From positions 1 to 7,095 of the forward strand of contig JACDHN010000141.1 in NCBI GenBank assembly GCA_013821025.1: a DNA stretch of 7,095 bases, in the 5' to 3' direction. A program made the position numbers and the translations under genes. The stretch comes from Acidimicrobiia bacterium. Lineage in GTDB: Bacteria > Actinomycetota > Acidimicrobiia > Acidimicrobiales > Ilumatobacteraceae. This document shows positions 1 through 5,180 of the stretch, in pieces. Every line of letters begins with the position of its first letter. Position 1 is the stretch's first letter. The notes under the pieces are model-generated. The model was given only the letters and a program-made list of their open reading frames with translations, did no database searches and was not told the DNA's origin.

Positions 1-524
1 AGGACCCTCGCCTGATCGAGGTGGTGTTGGCGGAGTCGAGACGGATCGTTCGTCAGATCAACGGCGTGCTGATCACCGAGACCCACCATGGGCTGGTGTG
101 CGCCAACAGCGGCGTCGATCAGTCGTCGAGCGGAGCGGGAGGGCGAGTCGTGGTGCTGCCGGACGACGCCGACGCGTCGGCGAGGACGATGCGTCGGCGG
201 TTCGCAGAGCTCGGCGCCGACGTTGCTGTCATCGTCTCAGACACGTTCGGCAGGCCTTGGCGCAATGGCCAGACCGACGTGGCGATCGGCATCGCCGGCA
301 TGAACCCGATGCAGTCCTACATCGGCCAGCACGATCCGCACGGCCACGAGTTCCGGGTGCAGGAGCTGTGCGTGGCCGACGAGCTGGCGTCGGCTGCCGA
401 GTTGGTGAAGGGCAACACCAGCCGCGTGCCGGCGGCGATCATCCGCCACCTGGCGTGGGACACCGACGACGAGGCGACGATGCGGTCCGTGATCCGTGAG
501 GCCTCGCTCGACCTGTTCCGCTGA
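1..524 (+). CDS. cofE: Coenzyme F420-0:L-glutamate ligase (CofE), 3' part
   Basis: CofE adds L-glutamate residues to F420-0 in a GTP-dependent reaction in the cytoplasm, the last stage of coenzyme F420 synthesis. The frame is open to the left edge (first full codon at 3), giving 173 visible residues. About 70 N-terminal residues are missing, judging from the usual length of about 245. Family-typical blocks are visible in order: ITETHHGLVCANSGVDQSS, then LPDDADASARTMRRRF, then VSDTFGRPWRNGQTDVAIG, then DELASAAELVKGNTSRVP near the end. The Asp/Ser/Thr-rich SDTFGRPWR stretch belongs to the nucleotide/metal site region of this family. The protein stops at the end of the CofE domain, so this is a stand-alone ligase and not the CofE-nitroreductase fusion (FbiB) of mycobacteria. 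Its stop codon faces the stop of the convergent acetyltransferase gene 29 bases away. The family assignment is firm; the glutamate chain length cannot be told. Confidence 0.93.
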   Translation, partial: DPRLIEVVLAESRRIVRQINGVLITETHHGLVCANSGVDQSSSGAGGRVVVLPDDADASARTMRRRFAELGADVAVIVSDTFGRPWRNGQTDVAIGIAGMNPMQSYIGQHDPHGHEFRVQELCVADELASAAELVKGNTSRVPAAIIRHLAWDTDDEATMRSVIREASLDLFR

Positions 525-556
525 GCACGACGCCAGAAGCCGGTTCGCTTCGCTCA
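522..556. terminator. Weak bidirectional terminator candidate between convergent genes
   Basis: Between the convergent stop codons lies a 5-bp inverted repeat (GAAGC at 536-540, GCTTC at 547-551, 6-base loop). It is flanked by a second pair (TGAGC at 522-526, GCTCA at 552-556) that includes both stop codons. There is no T-run on either side, and the outer pair leaves a 9-base bulge on the left arm, so the structure is weak. Its position is right for a shared terminator, but the sequence alone does not prove one. Confidence 0.25.
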
Positions 557-844
557 TGCTGCGCCGACGCGCAGGTCTTCGAACTCCTGGTTGTCCTGCA
601 TGAACTGGTTCACGAACGGGCAGCGGGGATCGACCTGCTTGCCGAGGCGTCGCAGGTCCTCCAGGGCGCCCTGCACGAGGATGTCGCCGAGGCCCTGGCC
701 GCGGCGATCGGGTTCGATCTCGGTGTGCGGCATCACCACGACGTCGTCCTGGCCTTCGCGAGCGACGGTGAACCCGGCGAGGGCCCCGTCGACCAGCACC
801 TCATAGCGCTGCTGCTCGCTGTTGTGCACCACCTCGGTCGCCAT
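554..844 (-). CDS. Small GNAT-fold N-acetyltransferase (Acetyltransf_CG / YidJ-type)
   Basis: This encodes a 96-residue cytoplasmic protein that looks like a minimal GCN5-related acetyltransferase of the COG2388/PF14542 type. The N-terminal strand region (residues 11-40, RYEVLVDGALAGF) is followed by the acetyl-CoA pyrophosphate-binding motif R-G-Q-G-L-G at 48-53 and a helix to about residue 68. The CPFVNQFMQDNQEFEDL block (residues 75-91), with its Cys-Pro-Phe signature, is typical of this subfamily. The ATG at 844 gives the usual length of about 95 residues. The open frame continues upstream, but that part would overlap the end of the protease gene and shows no family similarity. A GAGGAG sequence (861-866 on the plus strand, read as complement) lies about 14 bases upstream, farther than ideal. 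The acceptor substrate is unknown for most of this family. The gene follows the protease on the same strand but is separated from it by a likely terminator, so it may have its own promoter. Confidence 0.85.
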   Translation of the reverse strand: MATEVVHNSEQQRYEVLVDGALAGFTVAREGQDDVVVMPHTEIEPDRRGQGLGDILVQGALEDLRRLGKQVDPRCPFVNQFMQDNQEFEDLRVGAA

Positions 845-876
845 GATTGCGACGTTAACTCCTCGGACGGACGCGC

Positions 877-920
877 AACGGGGCACCGTCGCTACTTGAA
901 AGCAGAGACGATGCCCCGTT
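877..920 (-). terminator. Strong hairpin without U-run downstream of the protease gene
   Basis: AACGGGGCA at 877-885 and TGCCCCGTT at 912-920 form a perfect 9-bp inverted repeat. The arms continue inward with four more pairs (887-890 with 907-910) and two more (892-893 with 904-905). The positions between them that mismatch on the plus strand (C886/A911 and A894/C903) become G-U wobble pairs in minus-strand RNA, leaving only one true mismatch (891/906). The fold is thus better for leftward RNA, the direction of the protease, whose stop codon ends 34 bases before it. No U-run follows, as is common for GC-rich actinobacterial terminators. It could instead act in the 5' leader of the acetyltransferase gene. 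Confidence 0.55.
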
Positions 921-928
921 CGAACCGG

Positions 929-940
929 CGGACCGGTCCG
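929..940. repeat. 12-bp perfect palindrome CGGACCGGTCCG
   Basis: This is a self-complementary 12-mer lying between the protease stop codon and the downstream hairpin. It has no loop, so it would not fold well as RNA. It could be a protein-binding dyad or a chance result of GC-rich sequence. Confidence 0.3.
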
Positions 941-953
941 GGTGTTGCGTAAA

Positions 954-3953
954 TTAGGGAGTGTCGTTGTCGACCGACACCAGCGTGGCGTCGATCCGCT
1001 CCGCTCCCCTGTTGTGGGAGACGGCACCGAGGTACTTGTTGCCGACGGCGAGGCCCTTCCACTTGTACTCGATGGTCTCGGTTTCACCGACGACCGCTGC
1101 CGTCGGAGCCGAGACGATCTTCAAGGTGTTGGGCGGGTCAGCCGGGTCGGCCGGCACGGACCAGTCGAACAACGTGTAGTTGGCGTCGGGACCATCGGTC
1201 TGCCAGCCGTGCACCACAGCGGTGTACGTGCCGGCCGTTGGGTTCGCCACGTCGACCTGCTCGGCCGACGTGCCCGACCCGCTGCCGCCGACGAACCTGC
1301 CCGCCCCGTCGAACAGGTACAGGTCGAGGTCGTCGTTGCCGTCCGTGTACTCGTCGAACAGCGACACCCTCGTGTGCAGCGTGCCGGCAGGCACCACGAC
1401 GCGGTGGAACGTCACCCCGACGCCAGTGCGCAGCGCAGTGTTGATGTCATTGGTCGGATCGTCCTTGACGTTGCCGTCCTGCTGGGTGGCGGGTTCGAAG
1501 CCGTGGGCGCGGGCGTTGTAAGGGCCCGTGTAGCCGAACGTGATGTCGAACTTGCCAGAGCCCGCGACGCCCTCGCCGCTGACCTCATCGGGTGCCGCCA
1601 GCTCAACTGGCTTGACGACGATGTCGCTGTTGACGGTGCGCCCACCCTCACGGGTCCACGTCAGCTCGCCGAAGGCGTACTCGTCGAAGGCGGCATCGTC
1701 GTTTGTTGTGAACGTCACCGTGTAGGTCTGGGTAGCGCGCTTGGGCAACGTGAACGACGACGGTTTGACGATCACGTCGACTCCCGCCGGCTCCTGCACC
1801 GACACGCTGAACCTCGCCGTACCGCCACCGGCGTTGGTGACCGTGCGGGTGACCGTCTGCTTGCCTGCCAGCTCGCCGATGGCGATGTTCGGCTGGTTGA
1901 GGTTGCTTGGATCGATGGGGTTCGCGCACAGCGCCGGCTCGGTGGTGTCCTCGGTGCCGCAAAGGAAGTTGAAGTAGTCGGCGACGCCGGCGTCGTAGAC
2001 CAGGGCCGGGCCGATCGCTCTGTTGATGTCGACATGGCCAGAACCGACGTCGAAGGCGTTGGCGTCATCGACGTCGTAGGCGGTGGTCATCATCGCCGAC
2101 TTCAGCATCGCCGGACTCCAGGTACGGTGCGCAGACTTCAGCACCAGCGACAGACCGGCCATGTGAGGCGACGACATCGACGTGCCACTGAGCAGGTCGT
2201 AGTCGCGCCCGAAGTACCCGTCGGGTGAGACGGCCGCGAACACGTCGACGCCGGGGGCGGTGATGTCGGGCTTGAGCAGGTCACCTGTGGCTTGCAGCGG
2301 ACCCCGCGAGGAGAACGCCGCCGTGAGCGGCGCCGTCTCGTCCTTCACCGTCTGACCGGGAGCAAGCTGACCGGTGCTCGGACCACTGGCTTGGATGTAG
2401 GCCAGGATGGCGTTGCGTGCTTCCACATCGACGTGGATGGTCGGCACGAAGTGGAAGTCGGCATTGATCGAGTTCGGTGTCGGGTTGCCCAACACCATCG
2501 CCTTGCCGCCTGCGTCGCGCACGGTCATGCTCTTCGCGGTGCGGGCAATGACGCCGCGGTCGCACAGCACCATCTTGCCGGCGACCTTCGCCCGGTCGAG
2601 CGTGCCTTCGTCGCACAGCGCTGCGTCGGCAGCCGACGCCGAAGCGGCCTTCACATCGGCGGCGTAGACGAGATCGAGCTTGGGGGTGCCCGACTTCTGC
2701 GCCGACGCCCCTGTGTACGTCTTTCCGTCACCGGTGGTGAGCGTGGCCTGCGCCTTGCGGTCGTGGGTGCTGGCGGCGACCGTGGTGATCCACGGGCTCG
2801 GGTGAGCGACCGTCGCTGCCCCCGGGCCCGAGTTGCCAGCCGAGGCGGCAACGAAGACACCGGCGTTGGTGGCCCGCAGGAAGGCGAGCTCCACAGGGTC
2901 GAGGAAGTTCGTGCTGGTGCCCGAGATCGAGAAGTTGATGGCGTCGACGCCGTCGGCGACTGCCTGGTCGATGGCGGCCACGGAGTCGGAGCCGAAGCAT
3001 CCGCCCTCGCCGCCTCGGCCCCAGCACACCTTGTAGGCGGCGATGCGCGCCCGAGGTGCCATGCCGCTGGCGTTGCCGTAGTTCGTACCGTCGATCACGA
3101 CCGGCATGCCGCGGTTGCCGGCGGCGGTGCTGGCCGTGTGCGAGCCGTGCCCGTCGGCGTCACGCGGCGAGTAGTACTCGTACGGGAACTGTTTCTCGAT
3201 GCCAGCCTGCCCGCCCCACCCTGCAGCGTAGAAACGGGCTCCGATCAGCTTGTTGTTGCACTCTGTCGAGTTGAACTGCTCGCCCGTGACGCAGGTGCCG
3301 TTCCACCGCTCGAACCTCCCGTACTTCAACTTGCCGTCGATGGTGTCTGAGAACGAAGGGTTCTCGGGCCAGATGCCGCTGTCGACGACGCCGATCACCG
3401 TGTTGCCGCCCTTGAACTCCCGGCTCCAGGCACCACCAGGGGCGGTGAGTCCTAGGAAGTCGGGCGTGGTGATCGTGTCGACCTGGTAGATCGTGTCTGG
3501 CGCCACGGAGAGCACTCCAGGCTGGCGCTGCAGCCGTGCCGCCTCTGCGCCGCTGAGGTCGGCGGCGAAGCCGTTGACCGTGACGGTGTAGTCGTAGATC
3601 TTCTTCGACTGGCCCACGCTGGCCCCGCGCAGCGCCGCGTTGTGGCGAGTGTTCAGGAAGTCGCGATACTGGGTGACGGCCTCGCTCTTGGTGGCGAGCT
3701 TCTCGCCGGTGTCGGGCGCCGTGGCCGGGATGCCGGCAGTGCCGCCTTCATACGTGGCGGCCGGTTCATCGGCCATCGTCACGATGTAGGTCTTGACGAT
3801 CTTGCCGTCGGAGACGCCCCTGGACGTCTCTTCTGGCACATCGAGATCATCGGTCTGGGCACTGGTGCTGAGACTCACGGTTGTGGCCGGCACGACCCCG
3901 ACCGCAAGCCCGAGCACAGCCAAAACTCCACGCCTCATTGCGCTTCGTCGCAC
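954..3953 (-). CDS. Secreted subtilisin-like serine protease (S8 family, cucumisin-like), multidomain
   Basis: This encodes a 999-residue exported endopeptidase. The GTG start at 3953 is chosen because a perfect AGGAGG lies 7 bases upstream; an ATG at 3938, five codons inside, is the alternative. Residues 1 to about 33 form a Sec signal peptide (MRRSAMRRG, then a hydrophobic stretch 10-29). Residues 52-160 match an inhibitor I9 propeptide (KTYIVTM...VNGFAADLSG). The catalytic domain has Asp191 (VVDSG), His269 (DGHGSH), oxyanion Asn374 (SAGNSG) and Ser592 (SGTSMSSPHMAG). A protease-associated domain (about 425-535) is inserted before the Ser block. An Fn3-like domain follows (about 687-785), then a PPC-like beta domain (about 795-935, DDLDLYLFD...GTYTAVVHGW) and a small terminal domain (943-999, LGAVSHNRG...TLVSV). 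All triad residues are present, so it should be active. No sortase motif or C-terminal membrane segment is visible, so release from the cell is likely. Substrate specificity cannot be read. Confidence 0.95.
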   Translation of the reverse strand: MRRSAMRRGVLAVLGLAVGVVPATTVSLSTSAQTDDLDVPEETSRGVSDGKIVKTYIVTMADEPAATYEGGTAGIPATAPDTGEKLATKSEAVTQYRDFLNTRHNAALRGASVGQSKKIYDYTVTVNGFAADLSGAEAARLQRQPGVLSVAPDTIYQVDTITTPDFLGLTAPGGAWSREFKGGNTVIGVVDSGIWPENPSFSDTIDGKLKYGRFERWNGTCVTGEQFNSTECNNKLIGARFYAAGWGGQAGIEKQFPYEYYSPRDADGHGSHTASTAAGNRGMPVVIDGTNYGNASGMAPRARIAAYKVCWGRGGEGGCFGSDSVAAIDQAVADGVDAINFSISGTSTNFLDPVELAFLRATNAGVFVAASAGNSGPGAATVAHPSPWITTVAASTHDRKAQATLTTGDGKTYTGASAQKSGTPKLDLVYAADVKAASASAADAALCDEGTLDRAKVAGKMVLCDRGVIARTAKSMTVRDAGGKAMVLGNPTPNSINADFHFVPTIHVDVEARNAILAYIQASGPSTGQLAPGQTVKDETAPLTAAFSSRGPLQATGDLLKPDITAPGVDVFAAVSPDGYFGRDYDLLSGTSMSSPHMAGLSLVLKSAHRTWSPAMLKSAMMTTAYDVDDANAFDVGSGHVDINRAIGPALVYDAGVADYFNFLCGTEDTTEPALCANPIDPSNLNQPNIAIGELAGKQTVTRTVTNAGGGTARFSVSVQEPAGVDVIVKPSSFTLPKRATQTYTVTFTTNDDAAFDEYAFGELTWTREGGRTVNSDIVVKPVELAAPDEVSGEGVAGSGKFDITFGYTGPYNARAHGFEPATQQDGNVKDDPTNDINTALRTGVGVTFHRVVVPAGTLHTRVSLFDEYTDGNDDLDLYLFDGAGRFVGGSGSGTSAEQVDVANPTAGTYTAVVHGWQTDGPDANYTLFDWSVPADPADPPNTLKIVSAPTAAVVGETETIEYKWKGLAVGNKYLGAVSHNRGAERIDATLVSVDNDTP

Positions 3954-3960
3954 TTGTTTT

Positions 3961-3966
3961 CCTCCT
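3961..3966 (-). promoter_or_regulatory. Ribosome binding site deciding the protease GTG start
   Basis: CCTCCT on the plus strand reads AGGAGG on the minus strand, a full match to the anti-Shine-Dalgarno sequence, 7 bases before GTG at 3953. The in-frame ATG at 3938 would lie 22 bases from it. This favours GTG as the true start. Confidence 0.8.
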
Positions 3967-4007
3967 GGAAGTACGCCACGTTGCCGCAGACTGTAGCCAA
4001 CGGGAGT

Positions 4008-4031
4008 GACAAGCTTCACACGAAACGTTCC
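4008..4031 (-). promoter_or_regulatory. Candidate ECF-type promoter of the protease gene
   Basis: On the minus strand GGAAC (complement of 4027-4031) is followed after 16 bases by GTC (complement of 4008-4010). This resembles the GGAAC/CGTC-like hexamer pair used by many extracytoplasmic-function sigma factors. A transcript would begin near 4000 and have a leader of about 45-50 bases carrying the ribosome binding site. No convincing housekeeping -35/-10 pair was found in the 131-base gap. The motif is short and could occur by chance. Confidence 0.3.
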
Positions 4032-4047
4032 AAGTTTGACGAAACGT
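4020..4047. repeat. Direct repeat ACGAAACGT x2 upstream of the protease
   Basis: The 9-mer ACGAAACGT occurs at 4020-4028 and again at 4039-4047, 19 bases apart start to start, close to two helical turns. Each copy has palindromic ends (ACG...CGT). The pair is flanked by TTCAC (4015-4019) and GTGAA (4046-4050). One copy overlaps the possible -35 element, and the other lies just upstream of it. This is a plausible regulator binding site for the protease gene. Confidence 0.4.
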
Positions 4048-4084
4048 GAAATAACCCTTCCGGCGCCAGGCACAGGACGCACGA

Positions 4085-4636
4085 TCAGGTGTCGGTGCCG
4101 GGTCCGCTCGGAAGGGGGCCGCCGGGGTCGGGCGTGGCGCAGTACGTGAGCGCTCCTGCCCTGCCGGCGTGGTAGGCGTACGTCTGCCCGCTGCTGGCAA
4201 GGATCAGGCGCCGTCCTGGCACCAAGGCCTGCGTGTATGCCATGCCGGGCTTCGGGCAGCCGATGCTTCCGTCACGCCAGGTGACCCGCTCGTCGGCCAC
4301 GACCGTGATGGTCGAGGGATCGGCGCCGATGCGACCGGCCAGGTCACGAATGGCGTCTCTGGCGGCATCGTCCATGTTTGGCACGCCGGCGCCGGGGTCG
4401 CTTGGAGGCGTCGTCGGAGGGTCCGTCGTGGCGGGAAGCGTCATCGGGGGAGAAGGCTTTGTGGATTCGGGTTCGACGTTCACGGATACCTCGGGCTTGG
4501 CGGGCGTTCGGTCGTCAGATATCGAACCCGACGGCACGGTTCCACCGCCGGGTTCGTCTGTACCACAGGCAGCGATGACGAGTGTGGCGGCGGCCAGCGT
4601 CGCGGCGAGGGCGCCGGTCTTGGCTCGAGCGGTCAT
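4085..4636 (-). CDS. Lipoprotein with a conserved domain of unknown function
   Basis: This encodes a 183-residue predicted lipoprotein. Residues 1-23 form a signal peptide with a hydrophobic core (LAATLAAATLVIAA) and a lipobox IAAC, placing the lipidated cysteine at 24. The protein would therefore be anchored to the outer face of the membrane. Residues 25-88 are a Pro/Thr/Ser/Gly-rich, probably unstructured tether. Residues about 90-168 form a compact domain: a helix (DAARDAIRDLAGRIG), then TITVVADERVTWRDGSIGCPKPGM, then TQALVPGRRLILASSGQTYAYH, ending in LTYC. I recognise this Gly-Cys-Pro-x-Pro-Gly domain from uncharacterised actinobacterial proteins but know no function for it. Cys127 and Cys166 may form a disulfide. 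The ATG at 4636 is supported by TGGAGGA 7 bases upstream and by the well-formed signal peptide. The gene is followed after 131 bases by the protease on the same strand, with no clear terminator between them. Confidence 0.85.
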   Translation of the reverse strand: MTARAKTGALAATLAAATLVIAACGTDEPGGGTVPSGSISDDRTPAKPEVSVNVEPESTKPSPPMTLPATTDPPTTPPSDPGAGVPNMDDAARDAIRDLAGRIGADPSTITVVADERVTWRDGSIGCPKPGMAYTQALVPGRRLILASSGQTYAYHAGRAGALTYCATPDPGGPLPSGPGTDT

Positions 4637-4643
4637 GTCTGAA

Positions 4644-4650
4644 TCCTCCA
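4644..4650 (-). promoter_or_regulatory. Ribosome binding site of the lipoprotein gene
   Basis: TCCTCCA on the plus strand reads TGGAGGA on the minus strand, 7 bases before the ATG at 4636. The site is strong and supports that start over the much longer upstream open frame. Confidence 0.75.
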
Positions 4651-4657
4651 CCAGTTT

Positions 4658-4684
4658 GACGCCCCGACGCCCGGCGTGGTTCCC
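4658..4684 (-). promoter_or_regulatory. Candidate ECF-type promoter of the lipoprotein gene
   Basis: On the minus strand GGGAACC (complement of 4678-4684) is followed by CGTC (complement of 4658-4661). The gap is 17 bases from GGAAC to CGTC. GGGAACC with a CGTC -10 element is a common ECF sigma factor promoter form. Transcription would start roughly at 4650-4652, giving a very short leader that just includes the ribosome binding site. The motif lies in the divergent gap shared with msrB. Confidence 0.35.
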
Positions 4685-4696
4685 GGTCGATCTAGC

Positions 4697-5134
4697 ATGG
4701 AGACCGTGGCGGAGATCGAACGCACCGACGAGGAATGGCGCCAGCAGCTCTCTCGCGAACAGTACAAGGTGCTGCGCCAGGCGGGCACCGAACGTCCGTG
4801 GTCGGGCAAGTACGTCGACGTCCACGACGATGGCACGTATCGCTGCGCCGCATGCGGCGCCGAGTTGTTCGACTCGTCCACCAAGTTCGAGTCCGGTTCG
4901 GGATGGCCGAGCTTCTACGAACCGGCGACGGCCGAAGCCGTTGAGCTGGTGCAGGACCGCAGCCTCGGCGTCACGCGCACCGAGGTGCGCTGCCGGCGCT
5001 GCGGGTCGCACCTCGGGCATGTGTTCAACGACGGTCCGGCGCCCACCGGCCAGCGGTACTGCATGAACAGCCTGTCACTCGACCTCGACACCAGCGGCAA
5101 CGCAGCGAGCGGGGACGCCGGCGACACCGGCTGA
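4697..5134 (+). CDS. msrB: Peptide-methionine (R)-S-oxide reductase MsrB
   Basis: MsrB reduces the R-epimer of methionine sulfoxide in proteins, repairing oxidative damage. The protein has 145 residues, the normal size for a single-domain MsrB, and is without a signal peptide, so it is cytoplasmic. The N-terminal block DEEWRQQLSREQYKVLRQAGTERPWSGKY is typical. Zinc is held by two CxxC pairs (Cys50/Cys53 and Cys99/Cys102). The catalytic cysteine is Cys122 in RYCMNS, with His105/His108 in GSHLGHVF and Trp70 in GWPSFY. The position that often carries the resolving cysteine (GCGWPSF) is Ser68 here. The ATG at 4697 is preferred on family length, but no Shine-Dalgarno sequence precedes it, so leaderless translation is possible. 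GTG codons at 4676 and 4706 are the alternatives. The last 14 residues are a Gly/Asp/Ser tail outside the domain. The gene is divergent from the lipoprotein and leads the rightward group. Confidence 0.95.
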   Translation: METVAEIERTDEEWRQQLSREQYKVLRQAGTERPWSGKYVDVHDDGTYRCAACGAELFDSSTKFESGSGWPSFYEPATAEAVELVQDRSLGVTRTEVRCRRCGSHLGHVFNDGPAPTGQRYCMNSLSLDLDTSGNAASGDAGDTG

Positions 5135-5180
5135 GCCGCGACCACGTGAACTGAGCGGCATCACCGGCGAAGGGGGAGCG

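Noticed and set aside
845..1087. Upstream extension of the acetyltransferase frame to a start at 1087.
   Set aside because: The extra 81 residues are antisense-frame sequence overlapping the protease end and the hairpin, and the family length fits the start at 844.
942..2228. A 428-codon open frame on the plus strand opposite the protease gene, and a 352-codon one at 2292-3350.
   Set aside because: These are antisense shadows of a GC-rich coding region. Their translations are Arg/Val/Gly/Asp-rich with no recognisable domain, while the opposite strand encodes a clear subtilase.
3954..4082. Upstream extension of the protease frame to an ATG at 4082.
   Set aside because: The 43 extra residues would bury the signal peptide, and the perfect AGGAGG sits 7 bases before the GTG at 3953.
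4048..4084. Possible terminator after the lipoprotein stop (near-palindrome around GGCGCC).
   Set aside because: There is no room for a loop and only about 3 stable pairs would form, so I do not call a terminator.
4637..5020. Upstream extension of the lipoprotein frame to 5020.
   Set aside because: It runs antisense through msrB and would place the lipobox far inside the protein.
4233..5066. A 277-codon plus-strand open frame spanning the lipoprotein gene and the start of msrB.
   Set aside because: It is out of frame with msrB and antisense to the lipoprotein, both of which have clear family features. The translation has no recognisable domain.
5135..5159. GCCGC...GCGGC inverted repeat and a CACGTG palindrome between msrB and the acyl-CoA synthetase.
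   Set aside because: The stem is only 5 bp with a 15-base loop and no T-run, and CACGTG is too short to mean anything alone in this GC-rich sequence.
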